This document shows, piece after piece, positions 42,980 to 54,688 of a stretch of 64,000 bases of DNA. The DNA comes from Mycocentrospora acerina (Eukaryota; Ascomycota; Dothideomycetes; Pleosporales): the NCBI GenBank assembly GCA_022701365.1, contig JAKUHH010000108.1:247821-311820 (forward strand). The letters are read 5' to 3'. Every line of letters starts with the position of its first letter. Position 1 is the first letter of the stretch. The translations under genes and the position numbers were made by a program. The notes under the pieces were generated by a model. It did not search any database. It saw only the letters and a program-made list of their open reading frames with translations, and was not told the origin of the DNA.

Positions 42980-44816
42980 TTTGGAATTAATCAGTAAAGA
43001 TCTTGAGATATAGAATATGAATCTAAGAGTTGAGTCTGTGTCTTGATGGCCTATAACTGGGGACTGGAGACCAGATTATATACGTGTTCAAGATCACTTT
43101 CCGTTCTATTCCTGAGCAATGATCCATGATGACAGTAGCATGTGTTTGTCTGTGCATCACACGGCTGAGACAGATGGTAGCTAACAAGCCGGTGCATGCA
43201 GTACATCGGATGTAGTTGAATCGCTGAACGGCTCTTGCAAATGAACCTAGAACCATGTGAATAGCCTGAAAGTACCAATTACACCACGACACGTCTCAAT
43301 AACGCCCAATATTTCCTCCAGAACGAAGCGGCTATATTGAGTTTGCATAGTAGCAACAAGTTGAGGACTAGCAGACCATATTTGGGAGCGGTACAACCAA
43401 AGTTGAGGCAACACACGAGCCACATCTTGGGCCAAGAAGGGACAAGACCGTAATTCAGAAGGCACAATCCTTGCTTATTATCACAAGGTTGTAAGACTTG
43501 AAATCCTGTTCGCACTTCGAAGCAAAGGCAAGAGCTCTCTCGCTCCGTGCCATCTCACATGACTTGAGAATGGCTTCGAAAGGTCTGAATACATGTCAGT
43601 AGATTTGGAGTCTGTGAGGCGTATTACTATAATATCCTCAAAAACTCAAGTCGACACTCCTGCAATGGATCCAAAGCTGGAGTTGTACATCAATCCAGTA
43701 TGTCCTCGTGTAACCGTGTGAGACAGAATTTGGCTTGAAACAGCAGGTCTGTATGTGAAATGAACCAACTGCAGTAGCTTCTCGCTTGCAATCAACTTCA
43801 AATATCGGCTTTGTTTGCGATTCTCTATGGCACGGATCATCTCTTGCTGTTCAAAAGTTTTTTTCAGAAGAAGATGTTGGTACAGTGACAGCCGTTGGCA
43901 AGGTTAGCCCATGCTGGAGATCTTGGACTTGGCTGCAGACACAGATGATTAGATTGCGTTTAATCAAATTAGGCGGCAAAGATCTTTCGATTATTTATTT
44001 TGGCGAGATCTCGTCCCTGCATGAGCACCTTCTAGATTAGTCGTAAATGCCTCAGCCGTGGTCACAGTACATAAGCCAGAATTCTTGGCATATCTGACTG
44101 TCAGAGTAGGCATGCTGAGAATCAGGATCTGGTCTCTATAGGTTGGAAAGTATTTGTGCGAAGACGTAAAATCTCGGCTGTGATAAATTGAGTGTTGATT
44201 GCATATCTCGTGTATGCAAGTGCCTGAAAGAGGCAGAATAATGGAATGTCATTGTAGGTAGGCAGGTGTGATGCGAGGAGTACGAGGGACACGTGATATA
44301 TAAACAGTCACGTTGCAGCAAGGACGACAGTTGGCGAGGAAAAGGTGAGATTTCAGCTAGAAAGCGACTGAAAACGAGAGGGACAAACGAAGGAGACACC
44401 CAAATCAGCTAGGGCATTCGCTGCCTCGGCAAGGGACTACTCGTTGCGATCGAACTTGCTCACCTAAACGTGGACACATCCCCTCACGCCACTTTACACA
44501 TTCCTGCACCTCCAGAAAAATGCAAATAGGGTACAAGAGACTGCTATTCGATATTAACCACCATGGACAGGCAAAGTATAAACACAAATGCTGACGTTGG
44601 CGCAAGAAGCCACAGCCGTCCTCAAACGGCTTGAGCCCCGCCAGGCGAGCCCGGATTTGTCACCAAAGATACTGACGCCATCGATGCAAGCAGCGGCGAC
44701 AATACCTAAAACATACCTCCCGTCTTCTACGAGCCAATTCGCCTACTCCAACCCACAAATCTCTCAAACTGAAGCTCCTACACCTCGCCCTCCTCGTCCT
44801 ATTTTCCTGGGCTTCT
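42980..44816. other. 1.8-kb divergent intergenic region
   Basis: Between the DUF4360 gene (-) and msrA (+). Left end holds the DUF4360 promoter. CACGTGATATATAAAC at 44291-44306 is a TATA-like box with an adjacent E-box-type CACGTG, about 520 nt upstream of msrA. No gene recognised. Confidence 0.6.
43075..43082 (-). promoter_or_regulatory. TATA box of the DUF4360 gene
   Basis: Minus-strand TATATAAT about 100 nt upstream of the start codon. Confidence 0.5.
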
Positions 44817-45541
44817 ATGTCCTTCTTGACACGCTTCTTCCGTCCTTTCAGCATGAGCTCCGCCCCCGCCCAACCCATGAGTGTCCCCAATGGGGCGCAA
44901 ACAGCCACTGTCGCTGCAGGATGTTTCTGGGGCGTCGAACACATGTACCGACGCGAATTCGGCAAGAAGGGACTTCTGGACGCAAGAGTAGGATATATTG
45001 GCGGAGATTCCGACAACCCGGGATACAGAGCCGTGTGCAGTGGGAGGACTGGCCGTATGTTTTCTTCCCTGTCGCGATTCCCAGTACTTGGGTGCGCGCA
45101 CACCATGTGAAAGAAGCGTACTAATTGGGTTTGCAGATGCTGAGGCGCTACAAGTTGTGTACGATCCTGAAAAGGTTTCGTACCGAACGCTCCTAGAGTT
45201 TTTCTACAAGATGCACGACCCCACCACAGAGAACCGTCAGGGACCAGATGTTGGGACACAGTACCGTAGCGCAGTGTTCTACCACGATGCGGAGCAGGAG
45301 AAGGTTGCAAGGGACGTCACAGACAAAGTCAACAAGCAGTGGTGGAAAGGGAGCGTAACTACAGAAGTGCTGCCCGCAGGGAAGTGGTGGGATGCGGAGG
45401 CGTATCACCAACTGTATCTAGACAACAGTAAGTTCAAATTCGAGATTCCGCTTGAGGCACAAATGTTAACATGGAAAAGACCCTTCTGGATACGAATGCC
45501 CGTCACATTTCTTGAGAAAGTTCCCAGATTTGCAGGACTAG
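44817..45541 (+). CDS. msrA: Peptide-methionine (S)-S-oxide reductase MsrA
   Basis: Repairs oxidised methionine in proteins and free methionine-S-sulfoxide using thioredoxin. Model: exons 44817-45054, 45137-45427 and 45480-45541; 196 aa. Catalytic Cys36 in AAGCFWGVEH. Exon 1-2 junction rebuilds VCSGRTGHAEALQVVYDP, the absolutely typical MsrA block. Then LLEFFYKMHDPTTENRQGPDVGTQYRS, and exon 3 restores LDNNPSGYECPSHFLRKFPDLQD, with a Cys that could act in disulfide exchange. The N-terminus MSFLTRFFRPFSMSSAP is amphipathic and lacks acids, so mitochondrial targeting from the first ATG and a cytosolic form from Met13 are both possible. The yeast homologue is Mxr1. Confidence 0.95.
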
Positions 45542-45769
45542 TATGTTGAAGTAGTAAATTAAATTGAACAATCACGTCAAGCTCAAGTATATTCCTCTCT
45601 AGAGGCCTGCCCTTGATTTTCATCTTCATGAAGCTACGCAAAAACAGCTTGTAGCGATTGGGACTGAAATGCTGAGCAAAACGCAATGCGACACAAGTAG
45701 ATCCAAGTGAATGATGTATTGTCATTCGATTTATACATATTTACAACAATTGCTCCCTCTTCTACAAAC

Positions 45770-46363
45770 CTACGAAGGAGGCATGGTATCAAAGGACTGC
45801 GCAACTTCCTTCTCCCATGGCAACCTCACCTTGCAGTAAATCTCTGCGCCAGCACCAAAGTTCTTCAATCCATCATCTAACAATCCCGTGCGAAGCACAA
45901 TGCTGTCTGGGCCCAGAACCTCCTGCGCGTGATACACATGGCTAGTGCAGTTCTTGCAGTAGTAGCAGTGAACACTCTTGCCTAGTTGGAATGTTAGCGA
46001 CACGAAGTACGTAATTGGAGAGTTTCAAGCTGTGATGTAGGCATTTGAGGCCGGATTTGTGGATGGGACATACCAGAGTCGCCCTTGTATGTGTAATCTC
46101 CAAGATTGTCGCCACCCTTGGTGATATTTAGGGCTTTGAGGGGAATGATCTGGTTGAGTGTGTATGGTGCGCCGGAGAGGGCTTTGCAGGTATCACAGTG
46201 GCTAGAGCATTGTCAACGTTACTCGACCATTTGACTCTTCTCTGAGAAGTGAAGGATTAATTGATGCATATACTCACCACAAGATATGCGCCTGCTGATC
46301 CGGCTGCAGCGTCGCGGTCCACTCCGTCTGTCCGCAATGGCAGTGTCCCTTGAAGTCGGTCAT
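45770..46363 (-). CDS. GFA-domain (CENP-V/GFA) zinc protein
   Basis: Small zinc protein of the glutathione-dependent formaldehyde-activating (GFA)/CENP-V superfamily, 141 aa, exons 46363-46278, 46201-46074 and 45981-45770. Zinc ligands in the usual order: CHC at residues 8-10 (KGHCHCGQTEW), CHCDTCKALSG rebuilt across the first intron, and CYYCKNCTSHVYH after the second. Loop residues GAPYTLNQIIP and GDYTYKGDSGKSVH are typical. Most fungal members have no proven substrate; true GFA activity is doubtful for this branch. Its promoter has a TATA box preceded by three 20-bp tandem repeats. Confidence 0.93.
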
Positions 46364-46455
46364 GTTGTCTGATTCGTTGTGGTATCTTTAGTACAGAAGT
46401 AGTAGTGGTAGTAGTGTGTATTGTCCAACAAGTTTCTCATCGCGAGGACATGTAG

Positions 46456-46465
46456 TTTATATAGC
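46456..46465 (-). promoter_or_regulatory. TATA box of the GFA-domain gene
   Basis: Minus-strand CTATATAAAC, 93 nt upstream of the start codon. Confidence 0.6.
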
Positions 46466-46490
46466 TCTGTATGGCTCCTGTCTCTATCCG

Positions 46491-46550
46491 AAGCTTACCA
46501 CTACTTACCGATACTTACCACTACTTACGAATACTTACCACTATCCCTAT
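46491..46550. repeat. 20-bp tandem repeat, three units
   Basis: Units AAGCTTACCACTACTTACCG, ATACTTACCACTACTTACGA and ATACTTACCACTATCCCTAT lie end to end, sharing the core CTTACCACTA. They sit 25-95 nt upstream of the GFA-gene TATA box (gene on minus strand), where fungal upstream activating sites occur. Confidence 0.9.
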
Positions 46551-48652
46551 CCTTCTCCCGTCACCCGAACTGACTCCATAACTCGGGATTGACAAAACAA
46601 CTAATCAGCATGGAACACGGTACTTCCCTCTAATCTCATTCGTCGCTCGTGTGTAAATGCGTACGCATGACGTGGTGTACCTGCAGCGCGGAAGGGAGCT
46701 CTATGATTCCAGATCTTCGGGATATTAATCCAGGAAGGGAATGACGCATGTGGAGTGAAACATTTTATTCCAAATTTCTGATAGCGGGTTCTGCTTGACT
46801 GGTGGTCCGGAGTTGGAGAGAGAGAGAGAGTAAGTGCAAAGTGGGGCGAAGGATGCTGATAGTGGGGTTCGTGCTGAAGCATGATTTGGAAGATGATTTC
46901 AGATCTTCTAGGCTGAGGTCTCGGCTGGTAGAGATGACTGTTGAATAACGTTCTAGAATGAATCTACGCTCTCTGAGATGCCGAATCCGAACCACGACAT
47001 TCGCGTGTAACTAGATAGGTACATCTGCGAATCATCTACGAGCCATCTCCGCTCAAACTACCATTCGAAACCTCAGCAAATCCTCCTCTATAATTCTCCG
47101 CCAGATCCCCTCCAGCTCTTTTGCAGACTAATTCAAAACCACAAACCTCCCACTAAACCAATTTCTTTTCCTCTTACTAAGTCACACGTACATTGCCCTT
47201 ACAAGTGCCTCATCACTGGTCAGTAGCTCGACCCAAACATCACTAAAATGCTTATGCGTTTACGACGTAAGCTCGCCCCAGGTGTGAAGCGCTAAAATAT
47301 CTCCATCAGTAACTCCACAACATGACACAGCAAGGGGCACGAGTAGAAAAGGAAAATGACGAAGAAAACAACAACTTGTGCACAAATCCCCTTTTCCCCC
47401 ATAATCCTCCGTATCATGTTCAACACGCCGATTACACGTCAATTAAGACACATTATACGTGGCGGGCGTCAACCTGCTTCCTGTTTCATGGCCCCCCAAT
47501 GTTAGCCAAGTAGACCAGCATCCGCGGACCATTTCTTATCGGGATCAACAGCGGCGAAAAAAAAACGCCCTGCCAATGCGCCACATCCCCTTGAGACTGA
47601 ACATTCAAGGGCCCTCGCTCATTCGCCATCCTGCGCGAGTTCCACAGGGAGATACGAATCCCCACTACTTTCGTTTGTGACATGGGATGTAATTGCCCCG
47701 GTGTTTGCAGCAACGTCTACTCTACAGTTTTTCTTGGCTTGACCTCTGTCTCTAGGGCGCAATCACTTTCTTCGTTTTGACACGTCGCATGTGCTTTTGA
47801 AAATGTCGGTTACTGTGCCTTCTTCGGTGGCGCTTTTGCTTATTTCTTGCTCGAGAGCGGAGATATTGGATGATGGTAGCGATTACTAGCTGATCCTGCT
47901 GGCTCCAGGCTTGGCATGTGCGAGACTGATGTGGAAGCCTGACCCTTTCCTGCGCCTGTGATGAGAATGGCGAAAGGACGGAGGAGCGTGGTGGAGGAAG
48001 GTTTGACGTTTAATGGGGTTTTGGTGTGGGGGTAAAGGACAATCCGAAGTATTGGGACGGGGGTGAATTCATTTTGTGGAAGAGGACGCGTTGGATAGTG
48101 AGAGAGGTGTAGGGAATGACATGTTTTAACTTTGAATCAGTCTGAATACTCAAAGTATTCATCTACCCAGTCAGTAGTAATAGGTAAGGCGGTAATTATC
48201 AACACACTTTGAGAAATAGCACAGACGTTGTAATTCTCAGTCACCTTCATTCCACACAAAATCCAATTTCAAACTCAACGTGCACTCTTGGGAAGAATCA
48301 AAATGGATTCAAGTCGTGACAAAACACAACGAGAGTTAAGGACATAGAAAGAAAATTATCACAGTTCATTAGTTCCAATAATATTCATTATCGTACCGTG
48401 TCACAAGAATGCATCGTCTTGATACGGGTGCTATGCGATATGCATTCGTGGCTAGACAACCTCCATCAATCTACCACTATATAACACAAACTAGATGGAA
48501 ACCAAACAAAATGTTTGACCCAAGTGAACCACCGGAGTCTACTCCGTGTGGCAGGGTATCAAGAAACGAAAGCAGTCATGGCATTAAGCATCCCTAACGC
48601 ACAGGTGCGCGACGCAAAGAGTAGGAAATTGGAGACTCTAAACGCGAGATGC

Positions 48653-49454
48653 TTACAAAAGGTAGGCAAGAGCAGCGAAGGCACCGACGAAGGTGAGGCC
48701 AGCCTGGGTGGCATCAGCAGCACCGGTGAAGACGACAGTGCCGTTGCTGGTGGCGGAGGGCCTGAGCGAGGCGGGGATAGACAAGCTCTTGGAGGGCTGG
48801 AGGACGGTGGAGTTGTAGATGGGGGCACCAGTGCCGACAGCGTAGGAGGTAGCGGCGACGCTAGTGACGGGAGCGACGGACTTGGAGAGAGTTGTGGTGG
48901 GGTAGTAGATGGGGGTGGAGGAAGGAGCAATTGGGTAACCGTAGCCGGCAGCAGAGCTGGAGGTGGCAGCAGCAGAGCTGGAGGAAGTGGAGGGAACAAC
49001 AACGCTGCTGGATGAAGCGACGCAGGCGTCCTTGGAGATACCGAACTGGGTGGAGTACTGGTACTGGCCGTTGACGTCGTCGATCAGCTGGAGTCCGTAG
49101 CGGGAGGTGTCAGCCTCGAGCTGGGATCCAGGAGTCCAGGTGTAGGAGCCAGAGTTGGGGATGCCGACGACAATGGGGGCGCCAATGGGAACGACGTTGG
49201 TCGAGGGGCCACGGAGAAGGATGAGGGAGACGGTGTTGGTGGTGGTTGGCTGCCAGGTGATGGTGAAGGGCTTGCAGGCAGGGACAATCTGGATTGATGT
49301 TAGCTATCAAATGTCACGTTCTGTGCGCGTATTCAGTGCCACATACCTCGTTCAAGGGGCGGGTGATGGGGTTGCCCGATGGGTTGCCAACAGGGGCATG
49401 CTGCGCAGCGGCAAGGCTGGCGAAAAGGGCGACGATGGAGACCTTGGTGAACAT
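48653..49454 (-). CDS. GPI-anchored Kre9/Knh1-like cell-wall protein
   Basis: Secreted, probably GPI-anchored wall protein, 247 aa, exons 49454-49347 and 49288-48653. Signal peptide MFTKVSIVALFASLAAAQ. An Ig-like Kre9/Knh1 N-terminal domain follows (PFTITWQPTTTNTVSLILLRG, IVVGIPNSGSYTWTPGSQL, YGLQLIDD). The rest is a Ser/Thr/Ala/Pro stalk suited to heavy O-mannosylation. The end, NGTVVFTGAADATQAGLTF followed by a hydrophobic tail ending AYLL, is a GPI-attachment pattern with an omega site near TGAADA. The Kre9 family assists beta-1,6-glucan; for this widespread single-domain group the function is unproven. The exon 1 donor is GTATGT and phase 0. Confidence 0.9.
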
Positions 49455-50704
49455 GGTGAAGTTTTGTTTTGGTATTAGAGGATTACGCGTAGAGAGCGAG
49501 AATTAGAGAGAGTGCGGTGGAGAGTTGACAAAGAGTGACTGGATTGCTTTAAGAGAGCGGCTGAAGAAAAATTCTTCTGTAGTTTGTGGCTTGTGAATGC
49601 GGGTTGAGTTGAGCGAGCAATGCAGAAGAGGGTGTGGACAGGCAGGCGCAAGGTTATATCGATTTCCGGTCACGCTGAAAACGGCACTTGGCAAAGGCGC
49701 GATCCAATCTCGTTCCTGCAGTAGAGGCGAGCTAGAGCCAGGCCACCGCCGTAATTTGACTTGCTAGCCTCGACTGAGATCGACGTGAAGCAAAGTGCCA
49801 ATCATGGCGCGACGCGCAGATTAAACGGCTCGAGGATAGGGGCCGGGCTGCTTCAGGCGCGAATGTTGCAGGCTATTCCTGGAGATTGGTGCGACGGCTG
49901 TTGACGCGAGGAGTCATTGACACACGCCCGCGCCGCGCAGGCTAGGGAATAGGCGCTGTAGTGGACAGGCCGTTGATGAGGTTGAAGCAAGCTGCCGTTT
50001 TGTTGGTGAGCCGGCCAAGGCCCATGCGATCCAAGCCACAGCAGCCGTCGATGCTGTCGAGATGCTGTCGTGCGCCCAAGGCCAACTGCTCAGCTGGAGC
50101 CCAGGCAGAGCTCTTTGGCTAGAAGTGGAACATCACCCGCAGGGGCATTGTCGCCAGTCCAAGCCACAAAGAACTTGTTCTTTGTTGTACTCGTACCTGT
50201 GTTCGTCACTGACAATCGCACTCGCTTTTTGTGAGGCGCGACCCAAGTGTTTGACGAGGATCAGCGGCCCGTTTGGCGGTTTACGAAATGAGGAAACGCG
50301 TCACCGCCTGCCCTGCACGGTCACCAATGGCACAGTTCTAGTCCTCCACACCGAAATGACCGGCCCAATAATTCACTCTTGATATTAATATCGGACAAGC
50401 TTTTCGAAAATTGCAATTTTCTCCAACTATGCCCATTTTTATGGCAGTCTTTATACCGTATCCACTCAGCCAAAGTACAGTGTCCTCCAACATCCTTCCT
50501 CCAGCATATACAAAACAACCTATATTCAAGGCCTCCCAGCTAGGGGGCCTTACAGCGAGCGAACGTGTCAGGGTATCTTCGAAGCAGAGTCGTCAAATCG
50601 TTACTTTGTGCGCCAGAAGAAATGGGAAAAAGATGTGTGATCAGCGAGCGTGAAACATGTTCCACAGACGAAAAAGCAGGAAACGAGTCCGAAAGACGGG
50701 GTAA
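49455..50704. other. Intergenic region
   Basis: Upstream of the Kre9-like gene and downstream of the glucanase gene (both -). No gene, RNA or repeat recognised. Confidence 0.65.
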
Positions 50705-52119
50705 TTAAGCGCATTGGCCAGGGTCTATGAAGATATCAGTCTCAAGTATACGCATGGGGGTTATAGAAGCGTCAGAAGAGGTTGAAACACCAGAAACAAT
50801 GGAGAAACTTACACTTTCTCGCTGTCAACGGTTGCGGGAACAACCCGTTTGCCAGCAGGTCTTGCATGTCCCATTCGGGCGCGCCCTCTGTCTTCCAGGT
50901 CCAGAAGATCCATCCTGAAGCCTTCTCGTACGCGTCGAGCTGAGCTTCGATGAAGCGACCAATGTTGCTCTTGTCGGCCTGTGACAACGCAGCAACAGTG
51001 CCCGTTGACTTACCAGCACAGTCACCAATCCAGGGCGCGTTGTTAAAGGTACCGTCGTAGCGTGCTCCTTTGTTCTTGCCATTGAGCCACTTTGCGCAAT
51101 CGGTGATTCCACCGGTCCATTCTCCAGCAATGGTCGCCTTCCCTGTGCTAGCCATCTGTTTGCCAAAGTTGCACGCCGTGCTGATGTGGTCGTTGATACC
51201 CATGGCAACTTGGTCATTGACGAAGACTTCGTAGTGGTGAGTGTCGAGGAGTAGGTTCCACATGCCAGCTCCCCAGTTACCCCAGGATGTGACTCCCATG
51301 AATGCGTCGTGGAACGTGACAGCCACATTGGAGTCCCGAAGGTTGCCCCATCCGTCTTGATAAAACTGACGTACAGTATTCATGTCGAGGCTGGGACCCA
51401 TGGGTTCGTTGAGAAGTTCAATCGCAGAGACTGCAGGGTGAGCAGCGTGGTCGTCGCGGATCTTGTTCAGCACTTTGATTGTTTGCGCAACAGAATCACC
51501 TTGCGTCCACGCGACGTTGCCATAACGGCCAGAATTGTCGAATCCATTCTGCGACTCCGGAGCTGAGCGAGTGTGAGCTTGTGAGGTAGTCATCGGAGAT
51601 GTGTACAACTTACCACCATGCAGATCGATCATTACCTTCAATCCAGCACTCTGGGCCCACCCCAGCGCCTCCCCAAGCTTCTCATACGCACCCTGCACGT
51701 AAGGGTCACCCTCTCTCGGGATGACACTCCAGTAGCCAATGGGGATCCTCACGTGGTTCAGACCTGCAGCAGCCATTCGATTGAAATCACCCTGTGTGAT
51801 CCATGAATTCCAGTGCTGCTGGAGTCGTTGCTTGGCAGCATCTTTGCCCAAGATCTGGGTGAATGTGTACTCGTCTACAGCCGCGTTGCCTTCGAAGATG
51901 CTAGGTGTGATCCAGGGTTCGAGGACAAACCAACCACCTGTGTTCACTCCGCGGACCTTCTGACCGTTGTAATCAAAGGAAGGCGCACGTTTGTGAGGCT
52001 TCCTGTGTGCTCCGTCAGCACGAGTGCAATCTCGACTATGAGGAAAATACGTACAGTGGCGATGCAGAGCTCAAAGTGAGCAGTGCCGCCGTAGCAGCGA
52101 TGGCCCATCGTCCAATCAT
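50705..52119 (-). CDS. exg1: Secreted exo-1,3-beta-glucanase (GH5, Exg1-like)
   Basis: Glucan 1,3-beta-glucosidase acting on wall beta-1,3-glucan. Model: exons 52119-52055, 52002-51614, 51562-50813 and 50724-50705; 407 aa. Signal peptide (IGRWAIAATAALLTLSSASP), then KPHKRAPSFDYNGQ with a KR site for Kex2 processing. Catalytic core: RGVNTGGWFVLEPWITPSIF, LNHVRIPIGYW, acid/base Glu in IELLNEPMGP, nucleophile Glu in TIAGEWTGGITDC, and SGWIFWTWKTE. The second intron (51 nt, a multiple of three, no in-frame stop) is easily missed; splicing restores LHGAPESQNGFDNSG, where family members read GAPGSQNG. The last exon is only 20 nt and adds YPGQCA, the usual Cys-containing C-terminus. Confidence 0.95.
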
Positions 52120-52392
52120 TTTGTGTTGTCGTACAAGAGTAGTAAGATTCTCCTTTCAAGACAGCAACGTCCAACAATACAGTTGACAGGGGTTAAGGAT
52201 AGGTACAGTGTGCTTCCAGAAACCTTGAACCCTCTTAAAATGTAAGCAACTCTACACCCCTAAGGCAGCCTCTCTTATATGAACAAACTCGTAGGTTCTC
52301 CTTCTCCACTCATTCCTCCGCACCATCGGCACCCGCATATCCACTTCACCGCACCGATCATCGCTATTCAGAGTCAAGTAACCTCACATCAC

Positions 52393-52674
52393 ATGTACGT
52401 TCGCCCCATAAAAATCTCCTCTTCCACAGCGCACACCAGCAAGGATGTCTTGAACTCCTCATCCTCCTATCAACGCGCCCGTGGTCCCACTGTCTTGGAA
52501 GAGATGGGCCTGCCGTCGGGATACTCTACGCCGCTGCGTCACCAGAAAAGCCACGAGATGCGTTTTTCGTCGCCGCGTGTCGGAGGACTTGCTGTTAGGG
52601 TAAAGGATATGCAGGGAAAGACGGGGCGGATGTTTGCAAACTGGATGGTCAGGTACGGGAGCGTGATTGGATGA
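52393..52674 (+). CDS. Possible small hypothetical protein
   Basis: Unrecognised frame of 93 residues from ATG 52393 (131 if the upstream ATG at 52279 is used). The C-terminal half has ordinary, non-repetitive composition (TVLEEMGLPSGYSTPLRHQK, then RFSSPRVGGLAVRVKD and MFANWMVRYGSVIG), unlike neighbouring shadow frames. No signal peptide, TM segment or known motif. Could be a real small gene or chance. Confidence 0.3.
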   Translation: MYVRPIKISSSTAHTSKDVLNSSSSYQRARGPTVLEEMGLPSGYSTPLRHQKSHEMRFSSPRVGGLAVRVKDMQGKTGRMFANWMVRYGSVIG

Positions 52675-53557
52675 CGGGGGAATTACAGATGATGATGGTG
52701 GATAGGCGATCGGCAGAAGAGCGAGTCAGTTTGACAACGAAAGACATGATTGGAGGCTTTGTTCAAACTGGCTTCTGGAAACAAGACATTGCCGTTTGCA
52801 TGCTTTGGGCTGCTACAGTGTGGTAATGTTGTTGGGTATCCAAGTCCCACGTCATTCTCTGCATCTTGTCTCAGAACTAGACATGCGCAATACTTGGCAA
52901 GACTACGTTCATTCTTGCCACAAGTTTTTAATTACTCTAGGTACTGTGTACTCAATTAAACCCGACGCCGATATCCCTGAGCGGGTTAGACTTGAGAAGT
53001 CGACTTGTACACTCCGCACAAGCAACCCTGCTGTGGGGCAAAGATGCCCACAACAAGTCCGATCAGCAAGTGCAAAATGCATGACGACGGACCATCTGCG
53101 CCGCTACTCCAGGTAAATAATTCACTCTCTATACTTCAGGTAGCCACCCCAATAAGGCAAATATGTCCATGGCTATATCACAACTCTTGCATACTTCTCC
53201 TACTCACTTGCCTAACTGCCTATTCAAACTTTGCCACCACCAAAAAAAACACATCCGTTCATCTGCCATAGTCTCCCCAAGCTGCATCTTTATCCCCGCG
53301 GCGGGGCAGCCCTGTCTACGCCACCTACATACTTACCTACCTACAACACTCCACGAGACATCCCCCGCCATAAAGTGATCTACACAGCACACAGCACACG
53401 ACGAATTCCGATTCCCCGCATGACCGTTTTCCGCCTGGACATCTCCGCTAGTCACCCAGATTTTTAACGTCCACCGCATCCCCCGCGTAGCCCAGTCTAG
53501 CCTAGCCTGCCTAAGACCCTCTTCCGCCCCGCCCGTATTATTCTCCACAACTACCTA

Positions 53558-53610
53558 AGTAGGTAGGTAGGTAGGTCGGTAGGTCGGTAGGTAGTTAGGT
53601 AGTTAGGTAT
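53558..53610. repeat. (TAGG)n tetranucleotide repeat
   Basis: TAGG/TCGG/TTAGG units for about 50 nt. The left edge forms a small inverted repeat CTACCTA-AG-TAGGTAG (53551-53566). Confidence 0.9.
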
Positions 53611-53846
53611 GCACTCCACCCGCAGCACATGTAACCCCCCTCATTACTAGCTACCGCAACAATCACATTACCACCTCCCGCCTACCTCCAACCAAACACC
53701 TATCTAGGTAGTCAGGCGTAGGCATAGTGCAGAGTAGCACAGCAGACCACATCATAGCATAGCGCAGATCATCTCGCACAGCCGACTCGGTGGTTCTAAC
53801 TGGTAAACACAAACGGGCCCCGTGGCTAAATTGGCTTCGTGACCTA

Positions 53847-53900
53847 CTATTACCTACTACTATTACTATTACTGCTACTATCACTACTACTGCCTACTTT
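53847..53900. repeat. Imperfect TAC/ACT triplet repeat
   Basis: Alternating TACTAT, TACTGC and CACTACTAC units in non-coding DNA. Confidence 0.8.
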
Positions 53901-54293
53901 TTAATCTCTTGCACACTTTCACGCGGACCTATTCTCCATGCAGACTCTTCCACAGGCAGAATCTCTCGGACCCACCCTCCTCGGCCTTGGAATCTTCACA
54001 CTCCACGGCCAAGACGGCGCATTTTTGGTCTTGCTCCCCTCGATTCTCCACTTGACTTTGGTTCCATGTGACGGGCTACAGTTTTTTTCTTCCATCCAGG
54101 TTGATTTTTTCATTTTCATTTCTTTTTTCCTTGTTCTTGTTCTTATTTCCACTTGTTATAGGTCACAGTTTTTTCTGTCTATGTCTTCACAAAAAAATCT
54201 TCTCCTCCTGCTTGCTTTGTCTGGCCTTTCTCCGGGGGGATTTACGGGGAAAGGTTGGTGGTCACGAGGGGAGATGAATTCTAGGCTGGGAGG

Positions 54294-54345
54294 GTGGATG
54301 GATGGATGGATGGATAGATGGATGGAGGGGTAGGTAGGTAGGCAA
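54294..54345. repeat. (GGAT)n / (TAGG)n compound repeat
   Basis: GGATGGATGGAT run with one GATA interruption, then GTAGGTAGGTAGG. Confidence 0.9.
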
Positions 54346-54688
54346 ATCCCGTACAGTGGTAGATGGTAGGTACTTGTTCACATGACGGTGGGGAAGGTGG
54401 GCGGAGGATGTCATTCATGCACTATGCTGATGATAGTAATAATGGTGAGATTTTTTTGTGCCGAGGTCTAGAGTTGTTTGTGTGGATTTCCTATCACTTG
54501 ACGACTTGCTGTGCATGTACACGTGCTGCCTTTTTTGAATCGCATCTTAGGTGCGCAGAAGGACGAGGATCCATCTTCTGGATTGAGACCAAGTCTTTTC
54601 TTACAGCTTGGACCAAACGCATTTTTTTATGCTGCAACATCCCAACACAGCCCTTTTCTACTTGTGATTCTTTGAAAACCTGTCCCAT

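Larger units (their letters stand above)
46364..48652. other. 2.3-kb intergenic region
   Basis: Upstream of the GFA gene and downstream of the Kre9-like gene (both -). Apart from the GFA promoter elements at its left end and a GAGA run near 46817-46829, only shadow-like frames are seen. Long enough for a non-coding RNA or a small multi-exon gene that was missed. Confidence 0.5.
52120..54688. other. 2.6-kb intergenic region rich in short repeats
   Basis: Divergent from the glucanase promoter and running to the NUDIX 3' end. Minus-strand CATATAAGAG at 52270-52280 is a weak TATA candidate for the glucanase. Contains TACC/TAGG and TAC triplet repeats (53330-53900) and a GGAT array (54294-54330). 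One possible small gene is listed separately; other frames are low-complexity. Confidence 0.6.

Noticed and set aside
44588..45124. Long frame overlapping the msrA start
   Set aside because: Different frame from msrA, and its second half is the msrA exon read out of frame.
53938..54333. 131-residue plus-strand frame with a hydrophobic middle
   Set aside because: T-rich low-complexity DNA explains the Phe/Leu run, and the end is the GGAT microsatellite (WMDG repeat).
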